The notes under the pieces: generated by a model | Database searches by the model: none | What the model was told of the DNA's origin: nothing | Seen by the model: the letters and a program-made list of their open reading frames with translations, nothing else | Shown here: positions 1 through 8,266 of the stretch, piece by piece | Numbering within the stretch: the first letter of the stretch is position 1 | How the letters are laid out: every line of letters starts with the position of its first letter | Position numbers and translations under genes: made by a program | Assembly: GCA_013286425.1 (NCBI GenBank) | Contig: JABDFS010000039.1 | Coordinates: forward strand, 72-32,163 | Source of the DNA: Bacteroidota bacterium | GTDB taxonomy: Bacteria > Bacteroidota > Bacteroidia > Chitinophagales > Chitinophagaceae | DNA length: 32,092 nt | Direction: 5' to 3'

Positions 1-98
1 CTATGGCGTTTTCCTGCAAAAGCAGAACCTGTTTATTCGGGCAGCCTGCAAACAAAACAATTTAATCTCGGTAAATTTTTATCCATTCCGGATATTGG
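1..98 (-). repeat. Fold-back inverted copy of 968-1064
   Basis: Bases 1-98 are the reverse complement of 968-1064, with a single difference: four T residues at 9-12 against three in the internal copy. Identity stops sharply at base 99, where the unique sequence of the TamB-like gene resumes. The repeat supplies the last codons and the stop (79-81) of that gene, so its apparent C-terminus is not native. A single homopolymer difference and a position at the very edge fit an assembly or sequencing fold-back at a contig end; a real inverted duplication is less likely. Confidence 0.9.
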
Positions 99-2640
99 GA
101 AAATAGCTGCTATCTGTTAGATGAAACTTCCCGATATCGCCCGTAAGTAATAAACTATCATCATCGCCGTCGCCCGATATTTTAGCAGCTTCAATTGACA
201 TTCTTTTATAAGAGGCCGCAGGAACATTTATATCGAAATTGAATTTATTGCCACCAACCGTAGTTATTTTTCCTGTAACAAGCATATCATCAAACCCTGA
301 TAAATTTGAATCGATAAGCTTAGCATATTTTTCAAAATCTTCTGTGTGAACTGTTACTGAAAAATTCTGATTGCTTAACTGATTCTTTGGCGGATTTATT
401 AAAGAAGGATAATAATGATTTAAGAACGATTGAAAGCTTGCCGGCAATTGTAATATATTATACTGGCCTTCTACTGTAGCCATAAATTCATTGCTTTCAA
501 GCACCAATCTTTTTGAATTATTTGAATCAAGCGCAACCGTTAAAGTTAAAGAATCAAAGTCGAGCGTTTGATCGTTATGCGTTACAGTAGCATTTAAAAT
601 TTTTGCATAACCAAGAAAGTCATCAATGTTATGGCCTCGAAAGTTTAAATCGAATAAACCTGTTACGCCAACACTGTCTTTAGATAATTTCAATGCACGC
701 AGATTTGCATTTACAAGATCGCCGAATACGTTAAAAGAAGGAACATCGCCTGATAAGTCTATTAATATTTTACTGGTGAAATTAAAGTTGGTATCATTCG
801 CTTTAAAATCTCCTTCAAAATGTTTATGTTTTATTTCGCCGTTAAATTCAAGATTGGAATAATCATAATCTTTAAATGTGAGTGAAGCGAAACTACCATT
901 GATCTTTGTGGAGATCTTATCAAGGTTAAAACTGCTGCCGTTTACTTTTCCATTGAAGCTTACATTACCAATATCCGGAATGGATAAAAATTTACCGAGA
1001 TTAAATTGTTTTGTTTGCAGGCTGCCCGAATAAACAGGTTCTGCTTTTGCAGGAAACGCCATAGAAAGATCAGTGTACATGCCGCCCAATGCGCTTGCCA
1101 GCGTACCCTTTGCGTTAATCTTTGAAAGCGTTGTATTAAAATCTCCAACAAAATGAACATTGCCAAGTGCTACAAGATCTGGTGACTTAACTTTTGCAAG
1201 TGCTGGCACAATAAAACTTATTTCACGCACATTGGTTTGAACATTGGCGTTGCTTAAAGCAATAGAAATTTTATTCCTGTTTGCTATATTTTTCGCAGTA
1301 AGATCGCCTGAAGCGTACGTGTTGCTTGCATTACGCGCAAAAAGTTCTTTGACAGTAAAATTATTAACCTTGCCATTAAAATGACCGCTTATTAAAAATT
1401 TTTGATTCCATTTAGAAAGCGACGGTGCGAAGTAGGCAACATCATCTGTATATACCAAACTGTTTTTAATAACTGCCTTCATTGCAATACTGTCAACATA
1501 ATTTTTTATGCTGGTGTTGAAATCCTTGTATTGCATTGCAAAATAATTAGTGAGCGTGCTATTGTTTGTTTTAATAAAGAGGTTCGAAAACTCCATTTGT
1601 TGCGGAGTGAGTTTATAAGATGCCTGTAAAGTTTTTACTTTAAACCCGCTTCTTTCAGCAGCATTCAGGCTAATAGTTGCAAATACTGTATCCTTTATTA
1701 AATTAAAATTTTTAATAGTGCCATTTATTTTGGAAGCTTCAAGTTTCTTGCCGTCAAATAAACCTGCTTTTGGTATTTCTCCTCTTGTTCCCGAAGCAAA
1801 AAACCCGTTCTTAATATTTATAGATAAAATTTTTATCCTGAGATTGGAAGGATTAAAATAAAGTGTGCCTGGCTTTCTTATTCTTACCGTGTGAGAAGTG
1901 TCAAGCCCATTAAAATTTTCAATGCTGTAATAAGGTTTATCCATATCTATGGAGTTGATAAGAACGACTCCTTTGGTTACGTCTACATTGTCTGCATCAA
2001 CAACAAGGCTGCCTGTTTTTAGTATAGTTCTCTGGCCTTCCCAATTATCATTTTTTATATAAACAATATTTTTAAGATCTATCTTCTGGATCTTTAATAC
2101 AATTTTTTTGCTTTGATTTTTTGCTTTGTCGGGTGATGAAAAATAATCAATAAGAAATTGGTAATTCCATGTTGAATCGCTGCGCTGCTGTTTTATAACA
2201 GCATCTTCCAACCCGATATATTTAAGTTCAATATTCTTTTTAAAAAAGAACCAGTCAGTAATGCGCAGTTTTAATGAACCCGCTTTTAGTAAGGTATCAT
2301 TATTACGGTCAAGGATAAGGGTATTATCCAGGTCCATCTTATCAAACAAAGAAAAATTTACATGCCCGATCTTTACAGTTGTATGAAGATCTGTTGCAAG
2401 TTTTGTGGCAACTTTTTCTGCAATAAAATTTTGAACAGGCGAAGTTTGAATGAACAGCCAAATCAATATTATGAATGCAACAGCACCAATTAAAACCCTT
2501 AAAAAAATCTTTGGCCACAGCAACATGAACAATATAAGTAAACCACTTATTATAAGAAGCGTAGCATTCGGGCCAAATAATACCCATGCGCCAACACCCA
2601 GCAATAAACCCAAGAATATTTTCAATACGTTTTTAGCCAA
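79..2640 (-). CDS. TamB-like envelope translocation/assembly protein, 3'-truncated
   Basis: TamB-family proteins are inner-membrane-anchored, mostly periplasmic beta-rich proteins that span the envelope and act with an Omp85-type partner in outer-membrane protein assembly or lipid transport. Seen here: hydrophobic segments within residues 8-66, then the typical Bacteroidetes TamB entry 'SPVQNFIAEKVATKL' with 'VKIGHVNF' and 'DRNNDTLLKAG' (about residues 67-120), followed by a long series of alternating beta strands. Family members are usually about twice this length (853 codons here) and end in a DUF490 domain, which is absent. The last few residues (PNIRNG) and the stop come from the fold-back repeat at 1-98, so the true gene continues to the left of the window. 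The start is a TTG at 2638-2640; no in-frame ATG lies between it and an upstream stop. The family call is firm; the end is artificial. Confidence 0.82.
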   Translation of the reverse strand: MAKNVLKIFLGLLLGVGAWVLFGPNATLLIISGLLILFMLLWPKIFLRVLIGAVAFIILIWLFIQTSPVQNFIAEKVATKLATDLHTTVKIGHVNFSLFDKMDLDNTLILDRNNDTLLKAGSLKLRITDWFFFKKNIELKYIGLEDAVIKQQRSDSTWNYQFLIDYFSSPDKAKNQSKKIVLKIQKIDLKNIVYIKNDNWEGQRTILKTGSLVVDADNVDVTKGVVLINSIDMDKPYYSIENFNGLDTSHTVRIRKPGTLYFNPSNLRIKILSINIKNGFFASGTRGEIPKAGLFDGKKLEASKINGTIKNFNLIKDTVFATISLNAAERSGFKVKTLQASYKLTPQQMEFSNLFIKTNNSTLTNYFAMQYKDFNTSIKNYVDSIAMKAVIKNSLVYTDDVAYFAPSLSKWNQKFLISGHFNGKVNNFTVKELFARNASNTYASGDLTAKNIANRNKISIALSNANVQTNVREISFIVPALAKVKSPDLVALGNVHFVGDFNTTLSKINAKGTLASALGGMYTDLSMAFPAKAEPVYSGSLQTKQFNLGKFLSIPDIGNVSFNGKVNGSSFNLDKISTKINGSFASLTFKDYDYSNLEFNGEIKHKHFEGDFKANDTNFNFTSKILIDLSGDVPSFNVFGDLVNANLRALKLSKDSVGVTGLFDLNFRGHNIDDFLGYAKILNATVTHNDQTLDFDSLTLTVALDSNNSKRLVLESNEFMATVEGQYNILQLPASFQSFLNHYYPSLINPPKNQLSNQNFSVTVHTEDFEKYAKLIDSNLSGFDDMLVTGKITTVGGNKFNFDINVPAASYKRMSIEAAKISGDGDDDSLLLTGDIGKFHLTDSSYFPNIRNG
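968..1064 (+). repeat. Internal partner of the edge inverted repeat
   Basis: This segment lies within the TamB-like gene and encodes, on the minus strand, the residues around FLSIPDIG. Its reverse complement reappears at 1-98 with one homopolymer difference. The two copies are separated by about 870 bases. Confidence 0.9.
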
Positions 2641-2714
2641 TACTTTTTGTTGTAAGGTAAAGATAGAGTGTAGAATGTTATTTTAAGTTTGTTCGCTGTT
2701 AATGAAAATAAATA

Positions 2715-2737
2715 TGGCCTCAATATTAACGAGGCCA
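2715..2737 (-). terminator. Hairpin downstream of the sulfatase gene
   Basis: TGGCCTC (2715-2721) and GAGGCCA (2731-2737) form a perfect 7-bp stem with a 9-base loop. On the minus strand the stem is followed by TATTTATTTTC, a weak T-rich tail. It lies about 50 bases beyond the sulfatase stop and about 75 bases before the TamB-like start, which fits an intrinsic terminator separating the two genes. Confidence 0.55.
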
Positions 2738-2787
2738 CATTCAATTAATTATAGAAAACAAATATTTTATTGTTTTTACAACCTTTG

Positions 2788-4149
2788 TTAGTTGTGCATT
2801 GTATTTAACACAGATTGAAAATACTGTTTTGTCTGAGATTCTTTTGGAGTTAATGAATCATCCGGAATCGGATGCAGTTCCATATAATCTTTTTTGATAT
2901 TGTAGAATTTTCCTGTGGTATCATAAAGTTTATAATTGGTATTGTTTATCCAGCGTTGAATAGGATGCCTTCCTTCGCCCTGCTCATTCTGATCGTAATG
3001 GCAAAATACCCATGAACGTGGCGTACCTTTTTGGTTTAATAAATAAGGATAAAAACTGACCCCATCCAATGTACCATAAGTTGTTGGTTTTGGCACGCCG
3101 GCCATATCTGCAATGGATGGAAGGAAATCAGTAAAATCAATAAGGTTTGCATTTATCTGGTGAGCTTTTACCAAACCCGGTGCATATACAATCATTGCCT
3201 GCTGTGTGCCGGTTGCCCAGGCATTGCTCTTGCCGCCTTTTATTGTAATGCCACCTCTAAACAACGAATAAATGTCATCATCAGTACCATTATCACCCAC
3301 ATATATTATGATCGTATTATTAGCTATGCCTGCTGCCTTTACATAGTTTACAACTTCGCCTATTTTTTCATCCATATAGACTGCCATTGAAGGAAAGAAT
3401 GAAGCATCTGAATTATTGTGGCTCGGATCCCATGTGGCAAATTCCGGATCTTCAGGTGTGGGAGAAAATGGCGTATGGCACAGCATAATAGGATAGTAAA
3501 TAAACATCGGTTTGCTTTTTTTCTTATTGTTGTCTATCCATTGTTCAATGTAATTAACCACCACATCTTCGCCATACTTTCCATTCATTGAATCTCTGTT
3601 CAAAACTTTTCCATACTGGTAGAGAGATGGATTTTTATAACGCGAACCTTTCCCTACACCACTGTATTCATAAGGATCGTAAACCATATAATCATTAAAG
3701 CCCAATGCATGTATAGACGCATCGCCGCCGTCCAACTGCCATTTACCTGCAACCATAGTATTATAACCACCATCGCGCAGCATGTTGGCAATAGTTCTGT
3801 TCGTGGTATCCATAACACCCCACACACCATAGTTGCGAAAATTATATTTGCCGGTAAGCAATTCAAAGCGTGAAGGAGAACATAATGGTGTGGAATAAGT
3901 ATAAGTTAAACGCATCCCTCCGGCAGCAAGTGAATTGATATTTGGAGTAAGATAAGACAGCCCGCCATTTACCTGTGGCACTTCAAAGCCCACATCATCG
4001 GCAAGCATTAAAATAATATTCCATTTGCCTGATGTATTGCCTGAAAGATCTTCTACAGCGCTTGAAGAAAGCGGAGTAGTTTCAACCTTCTTACAGGAAT
4101 TAAACATAAATAAACATGCAGCAGATAAAACAAAAACGAGGCCTTTCAT
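2788..4149 (-). CDS. Sulfatase-family lipoprotein
   Basis: This is a formylglycine-type sulfatase, predicted to hydrolyse a sulfate ester outside the cytoplasm. The N-terminus is a lipoprotein signal with lipobox FNSC (Cys19). The metal-binding pair Asp51-Asp52 follows (LADDVG), then the modification motif C-S-P-S-R with Cys90 and Arg94, a GKW motif with Lys136, a histidine at 225 (LCHTPF), Asp286-Asn287 (GDNG) and lysines at 304/307. The usual GKWHLG reads GKWQLD here, so the histidine two residues after Lys136, which is catalytic in arylsulfatases A and B, is replaced by Gln138. At 453 residues the length is normal. It is monocistronic, with its own promoter at 4179-4209 and a hairpin terminator at 2715-2737. 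Activation would need a formylglycine-generating enzyme encoded elsewhere. The substrate cannot be read from the sequence. Confidence 0.85.
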   Translation of the reverse strand: MKGLVFVLSAACLFMFNSCKKVETTPLSSSAVEDLSGNTSGKWNIILMLADDVGFEVPQVNGGLSYLTPNINSLAAGGMRLTYTYSTPLCSPSRFELLTGKYNFRNYGVWGVMDTTNRTIANMLRDGGYNTMVAGKWQLDGGDASIHALGFNDYMVYDPYEYSGVGKGSRYKNPSLYQYGKVLNRDSMNGKYGEDVVVNYIEQWIDNNKKKSKPMFIYYPIMLCHTPFSPTPEDPEFATWDPSHNNSDASFFPSMAVYMDEKIGEVVNYVKAAGIANNTIIIYVGDNGTDDDIYSLFRGGITIKGGKSNAWATGTQQAMIVYAPGLVKAHQINANLIDFTDFLPSIADMAGVPKPTTYGTLDGVSFYPYLLNQKGTPRSWVFCHYDQNEQGEGRHPIQRWINNTNYKLYDTTGKFYNIKKDYMELHPIPDDSLTPKESQTKQYFQSVLNTMHN

Positions 4150-4178
4150 TAGTTTGGTTTTAAGATTTTAGTATCACT

Positions 4179-4209
4179 CAAATTTATATTAATCAAATAT
4201 TTATTCAAA
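4179..4209 (-). promoter_or_regulatory. Bacteroidetes-type promoter of the sulfatase gene
   Basis: On the minus strand TTTG (4206-4209) is followed after exactly 19 bases by TAAATTTG (4179-4186). This matches the Bacteroidetes sigma-ABfr consensus TTTG-N19-TAnnTTTG at every specified position. Transcription would start near 4173, about 24 bases before the sulfatase ATG. Confidence 0.6.
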
Positions 4210-4225
4210 CAAAATAAAAGTATTT

Positions 4226-4256
4226 TTTGAAATCTGAAATTTGTTTTTCATTTTCG
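4226..4256 (+). promoter_or_regulatory. Possible trp operon promoter
   Basis: TTTG (4226-4229), 19 bases, then CATTTTCG (4249-4256) is a weak match to TTTG-N19-TAnnTTTG, with four of six fixed -7 positions matching. It would place the transcript start at about 4262, making the leader peptide ATG at 4264 almost leaderless. An alternative -7-like TA-TTT-TTTG at 4221-4229 would give a longer 5' end. Neither is compelling alone; the attenuator just downstream shows that a promoter must lie close by. Confidence 0.3.
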
Positions 4257-4263
4257 CGTCGCA

Positions 4264-4326
4264 ATGCAAAAAAACATTCTAACTAATAATTGGTGGTGGC
4301 ATACAAACTCTTGTCGGGGCTTGTAA
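4264..4326 (+). CDS. trpL: trp leader peptide with a Trp-Trp-Trp run
   Basis: This short reading frame encodes 20 residues: M-Q-K-N-I-L-T-N-N, then W-W-W (codons 4291-4299), then H-T-N-S-C-R-G-L and TAA at 4324-4326. Three successive TGG codons in so short a frame upstream of trpE are the hallmark of ribosome-mediated trp attenuation. A ribosome stalled on the Trp codons leaves 4310-4319 exposed. A ribosome that reaches the stop codon covers that segment, which lets the downstream terminator fold. The peptide itself probably has no function beyond sensing charged tRNA-Trp. No clear ribosome-binding site is visible. Confidence 0.88.
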   Translation: MQKNILTNNWWWHTNSCRGL

Positions 4327-4366
4327 TGTTATTACTATGTATATTACTAAAACCTCGGCATACAAG
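4310..4366 (+). promoter_or_regulatory. trp antiterminator structure
   Basis: CTTGTCGGGG (4310-4319), at the end of the leader peptide frame, can pair with CCTCG (4353-4357, one G-U pair) and ACAAG (4362-4366), giving ten pairs around a four-base bulge (4358-4361). This uses the 5' arm and part of the loop of the terminator at 4349-4376, so the two structures exclude each other. The upstream strand resembles the 3' arm of the terminator, as expected for a competing partner. Confidence 0.75.
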
Positions 4367-4379
4367 TCGGGGTTTTTTT
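4349..4379 (+). terminator. trp attenuator terminator
   Basis: AAAACCTCG (4349-4357) pairs with CGGGGTTTT (4368-4376) across a 10-base loop, with one T-G pair, and the T run continues to 4379. It lies between the leader peptide stop (4326) and the trpE start (4442). It is a Rho-independent terminator in the position expected for attenuation. Confidence 0.88.
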
Positions 4380-4441
4380 ATTTGATTTTTTGTGATGATT
4401 TTAAAACAATAAACAACAGCTAATAGATAAACCAGTGCAAC

Positions 4442-5860
4442 ATGGCTAAACAAATAGAGATAGAAACACGGTACAAAAAAATACTTTCTGATATATACAC
4501 ACCGGTTGGTGTTTACTTACGCCTGCGCGATCGCTTTCGCGATACTATTTTATTGGAAAGTGGCGATTCGCATTCTGCTGAAAACAGTTTTTCGTATATC
4601 GGCATACATGCAGTGGGCGGAATTGAAATAACAAATTTCAATGAAATAGAATTCAAATATCCTAACCATAATCCTGAAAAAAAATCTATTGATAACACAA
4701 CCAACGTTCCGCAACTGCTGTGGGATTTTATGCAACATTTTACTGCAAACAACCTTGATGATAAACATGCAAAAATTGCGCAGGGCTTGTTTGGTTATTG
4801 CACATATGATGCAGTTCAGTTTTTTGAAACAATAGAATTAAAAAGCAAAAAAAAGCAGCCTGAAATTCCGGTGATGCGTTATCGTTTGTATCAATATGTA
4901 ATTGCCATCAATCATTTTAAAGATGAAATGTATTTGTGCGAAAATGTAATTACAGGTTTGCAAAGCGAGATCGAAGTAATTGAATCGCTGATAAAGAGTA
5001 AAGACGTTCCTGTTTTTCCTTTTAAAATAAAAGATGAAGAAACTGCAAATATTACTGATGAAAATTATATAGAAATTGTAAAGAAAGGGATTCAAAGTTG
5101 TTTGCGCGGCGATGTTTTCCAGATAGTTTTAAGCAGAAGATACCAACAAAAATTTACGGGTGATGAATTCAATATATACCGCGCTTTGCGCAGCATAAAC
5201 CCATCTCCTTATTTATTTTATTTTGATTATGGCGATTATAAATTAATGGGTTCAAGTCCTGAATCGCAATTGCTTATTCGCAGCGGAAAAGCGATTGTAC
5301 ACCCTATTGCAGGAACATTTAAACGTACCGGCGATGAAGAAAAAGATGCAGCGCTAACAGAAAAATTATTGAAGGATACAAAGGAAAATGCAGAGCATAC
5401 AATGCTGGTTGACTTGGCGCGCAATGACCTCAGCCGTTGCTGCAGCAATGTTTTTGTAAATCATTTCAGGCAGGTGCATTATTATTCGCATGTTATACAT
5501 TTAGTAAGTGAAGTAACAGGCAACGTAAAAAAAGATGCGAACCCTTTCGAATTACTCGCGCTTACTTTTCCGCAGGGCACATTAAGCGGAGCTCCGAAAT
5601 TTAAAGCCATGCAATTGATTGATGTGTATGAACCAACAACGCGTGGTTATTATGCAGGCTGCATTGGCTTTATCGGTTTTGATGGCAGTTGCATTTCTGC
5701 TATTATGATTCGCACATTTTTAAGTAAAGAAAACACATTACACTACCAGGCAGGCGCAGGCATTGTTGCTGCATCGCAGCCCGAAAGCGAATTGCAGGAA
5801 GCCAACAACAAATTAGGCGCATTAAAAAATGCTATTACAATGGCAGAAGGAATCCAATAA
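4442..5860 (+). CDS. trpE: Anthranilate synthase component I
   Basis: TrpE converts chorismate to anthranilate, using ammonia delivered by the TrpG subunit; this is the first committed step of tryptophan synthesis in the cytoplasm. The 472-residue protein has the LLES motif at 37-40, which forms the tryptophan feedback site in enterobacterial TrpE. It also has the chorismate-binding signatures PIAGTFKRTGDEEKD, ENAEHTMLVDLARNDL and GTLSGAPK (roughly residues 379-386), and a C-terminal AGAGIVAASQPESE. The length is normal for TrpE. It is the first structural gene after the attenuator, and trpG begins 11 bases after its stop. Pabs-type aminodeoxychorismate synthase is an alternative in general, but the LLES motif, the Trp leader and the trp neighbours settle it. 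Confidence 0.97.
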   Translation: MAKQIEIETRYKKILSDIYTPVGVYLRLRDRFRDTILLESGDSHSAENSFSYIGIHAVGGIEITNFNEIEFKYPNHNPEKKSIDNTTNVPQLLWDFMQHFTANNLDDKHAKIAQGLFGYCTYDAVQFFETIELKSKKKQPEIPVMRYRLYQYVIAINHFKDEMYLCENVITGLQSEIEVIESLIKSKDVPVFPFKIKDEETANITDENYIEIVKKGIQSCLRGDVFQIVLSRRYQQKFTGDEFNIYRALRSINPSPYLFYFDYGDYKLMGSSPESQLLIRSGKAIVHPIAGTFKRTGDEEKDAALTEKLLKDTKENAEHTMLVDLARNDLSRCCSNVFVNHFRQVHYYSHVIHLVSEVTGNVKKDANPFELLALTFPQGTLSGAPKFKAMQLIDVYEPTTRGYYAGCIGFIGFDGSCISAIMIRTFLSKENTLHYQAGAGIVAASQPESELQEANNKLGALKNAITMAEGIQ

Positions 5861-5871
5861 ATTTTTAAAAC

Positions 5872-6456
5872 ATGAAGATTTTAATTTTTGATAACTACGA
5901 TTCGTTCACTTATAATCTTGTTCATCTTGTTGAGAAAATAACAAACGAAAAAGTTAATGTATACCGCAATGATAAAATTGCTTTGGAAGATGTTCAACAA
6001 TATGATAAAATAATTTTATCACCCGGCCCTGGTGTTCCTTCAGAAGCAGGATTGTTATTGCCTTTGATAAAAGAGTATGCATTAACAAAATCTATTTTTG
6101 GTGTTTGTTTAGGTCACCAGGCAATTGGTGAAGCATTTGGCGGAAAGCTTACAAATTTATCAAGTGTGTTTCATGGGGTAGCAACGTCGGTAAAGATAGT
6201 TAACGGTAAAAAGTCAATGGTGAGCAGTGAACTATTCAAAGGATTACCTGAAACATTTCCTGTCGGCCGTTATCATTCATGGATAGTTGATAAAGAAAAT
6301 TTTCCTGATGAACTGGAAATAACAGCAGAAGATGAGAACGGTTTTATCATGGCATTGCAACATAAACAATATGATGTGCAGGGCGTGCAGTTTCATCCTG
6401 AAAGTGTATTAACACCGGATGGTGAAAAGATTATGAGGAATTGGCTGTCACTTTAA
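5872..6456 (+). CDS. trpG: Anthranilate synthase component II (glutamine amidotransferase)
   Basis: TrpG is the class I glutamine amidotransferase subunit that supplies ammonia to TrpE. The start MKILIFDNYDSFTYNLV is typical. The oxyanion loop LSPGPGVP is present, and the triad is Cys79 (FGVCLGHQ), His175 and Glu177 (QFHPES). At 194 residues it is a stand-alone amidotransferase, not fused to TrpD. The same subunit may also serve p-aminobenzoate synthesis in some bacteria, which the sequence cannot show. Confidence 0.96.
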   Translation: MKILIFDNYDSFTYNLVHLVEKITNEKVNVYRNDKIALEDVQQYDKIILSPGPGVPSEAGLLLPLIKEYALTKSIFGVCLGHQAIGEAFGGKLTNLSSVFHGVATSVKIVNGKKSMVSSELFKGLPETFPVGRYHSWIVDKENFPDELEITAEDENGFIMALQHKQYDVQGVQFHPESVLTPDGEKIMRNWLSL

Positions 6457-6482
6457 TCTATCCAAATCATAGTTCAGACGTT

Positions 6483-7475
6483 ATGAAAAAAATCTTACAA
6501 TATTTATTTGAACACAAAACATTGCCGTACGAACGGGCAAAAGAAATCTTGATAAACATTTCGAAAGGCTTGTACAATGAAACGGAAGTAACAGCTTTTG
6601 TTACGGTGTTTTTAATGCGCAGTATTACGATTGAAGAGTTACAAGGCTTTCGCGATGCGTTGCTTGAGTTGTGTGTGAAAGTTGATCTCAATGGCCATAA
6701 AACAATTGACATTGTTGGCACCGGCGGCGATGGCAAGAACACATTCAACATTTCAACGCTTGCCTGTTTTGTTGTTGCAGGCACAGGGCAAAAAGTTGCC
6801 AAGCATGGTAACTATGGTGCATCAAGTATAAGCGGCGCATCGAATGTGATGGAACAACTGGGTTATAAATTCAAGAATGATCAAACTGCATTATTAAAAG
6901 AAGTTGATGAAGCCGGCATTTGTTTTATGCATGCGCCGTTGTTTCATCCGGCATTAAAAACGGTTGCACCGATCAGGAAAAATCTTGGCCTCAGAACATT
7001 TTTTAATATGCTTGGGCCAATGGTAAATCCAGCTTCGCCGGAGTTTCAATTAGTGGGTGTTTATAATTTGGAGATGGCAAGAATTTATAATTACCTGTTG
7101 CAACAAAAAGCAAAGTCATTCACTATTATTCATAGTCTTGATGGCTATGATGAAATATCACTTACAAACGACACAAAAGTTATTACCAATGAAGGTGAAA
7201 AAATTAAAACACCTATTGAATTGGGGAAACGTTTTGTAGATCATGAAAGCATTTATGGCGGCAATACTGTTGAAGAGGCTGCAAAACTTTTTTTGAAGAT
7301 CATTAAGGGTGAAGGCACATGGGCGCAAAGTGCTGTGGTGTTGGCAAATGCCGCAACAGCTTTGCAGTGCACGGGAGAGTTTAAAAATTATGATGATGCT
7401 TATCATGCTGCCGTTGAAAGTCTTGATAACGGCAAAGCATATTCTGCACTACAAAAATTAATTTCGCTGCAATGA
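6483..7475 (+). CDS. trpD: Anthranilate phosphoribosyltransferase
   Basis: TrpD transfers the phosphoribosyl group of PRPP to anthranilate. The PRPP-binding loop GTGGDGKNTFNIST is present, followed by KHGNYGASSISGASNVMEQLG and the anthranilate-side segment PIRKNLGLRTFFNMLGPMVNP. I chose the ATG at 6483, which gives 330 residues and begins directly with the helical N-terminal domain. An upstream in-frame ATG at 6441 would add 14 atypical residues and overlap trpG. The stop overlaps the trpC start as ATGA (7472-7475), which implies translational coupling. Confidence 0.95.
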   Translation: MKKILQYLFEHKTLPYERAKEILINISKGLYNETEVTAFVTVFLMRSITIEELQGFRDALLELCVKVDLNGHKTIDIVGTGGDGKNTFNISTLACFVVAGTGQKVAKHGNYGASSISGASNVMEQLGYKFKNDQTALLKEVDEAGICFMHAPLFHPALKTVAPIRKNLGLRTFFNMLGPMVNPASPEFQLVGVYNLEMARIYNYLLQQKAKSFTIIHSLDGYDEISLTNDTKVITNEGEKIKTPIELGKRFVDHESIYGGNTVEEAAKLFLKIIKGEGTWAQSAVVLANAATALQCTGEFKNYDDAYHAAVESLDNGKAYSALQKLISLQ

Positions 7476-8266
7476 ATATTTTAGAAACGATAGTGGAACA
7501 AAAGAAAAAAGAAGTTGCTGAAAAGAAAGCAATCATGGACGTTGCTTTTTTAAAGTTCATGAATAAAGATTTAGAAAGGGAAAATTTATCGCTTAAAGAA
7601 AAACTATTCAACGGCGAACCAAATATTATTGCAGAATTTAAAAGAAAATCTCCGTCAAAAGGTTGGATGAATGAAGGCATAGATATTTCAGAAGTGATTC
7701 CAGGTTATGAAGAACACGGCGCTGCTGCAATTTCAGTGCTTACAGATAAAAAGTTTTTTGGCGGCGATATAGAAGAACTGAAAGTTGCACGACTTGAAGT
7801 TGATATTCCATTGCTGCGGAAAGATTTTATGATAGATGAATTTCAGTTGTATGAAGCAAAGAGCTACGGCGCAGATCTCATATTGCTGATTGCTGCATGT
7901 TTATCAAAAGAACAGGTGCAACAATTGACTCAAAAAGCGAAAGATCTTCAATTAGAAGTGTTGCTTGAAATTCATTCGGAAAAAGAAATAGAATGTATTT
8001 GCGATGAAGTTGATATCATCGGCATCAACAACCGCAATCTTGAAACATTTGTAACAGATGTGCAAACATCAGTGCGATTGATTGAACATTTACCGAAAGA
8101 TAAACCTGTGATTTCTGAAAGCGGAATAACAGATGTTGATACGATCATCGATTTATATAATATTGGATTCAGAGGATTTTTAATTGGCGAAACTTTTATG
8201 AAAGCGCCAAAACCTGCGATTGCTTTTGCTGATTTTATGAAACAGCTTAAAGCGAAATTAAAATGA
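7472..8266 (+). CDS. trpC: Indole-3-glycerol phosphate synthase
   Basis: TrpC closes the indole ring, converting carboxyphenylamino-deoxyribulose phosphate to indole-3-glycerol phosphate. It is a TIM barrel with the family motifs IIAEFKRKSPSKGWM (catalytic Glu and Lys), LLRKDFMIDEFQLYEA, GINNRNLETF and VISESGI. The length of 264 residues is normal for the monofunctional enzyme. Both ends share ATGA overlaps, with trpD upstream and trpF downstream. Confidence 0.97.
   Translation: MNILETIVEQKKKEVAEKKAIMDVAFLKFMNKDLERENLSLKEKLFNGEPNIIAEFKRKSPSKGWMNEGIDISEVIPGYEEHGAAAISVLTDKKFFGGDIEELKVARLEVDIPLLRKDFMIDEFQLYEAKSYGADLILLIAACLSKEQVQQLTQKAKDLQLEVLLEIHSEKEIECICDEVDIIGINNRNLETFVTDVQTSVRLIEHLPKDKPVISESGITDVDTIIDLYNIGFRGFLIGETFMKAPKPAIAFADFMKQLKAKLK

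Noticed and set aside
960..1166. 68-residue minus-strand frame overlapping the TamB-like gene
   Set aside because: It is an out-of-frame shadow of the TamB-like coding sequence. Its interest is only that its end lies in the inverted repeat.
6441..6482. Upstream start for trpD
   Set aside because: The extra 14 residues are not typical of TrpD and would overlap trpG; the ATG at 6483 begins the conserved domain.
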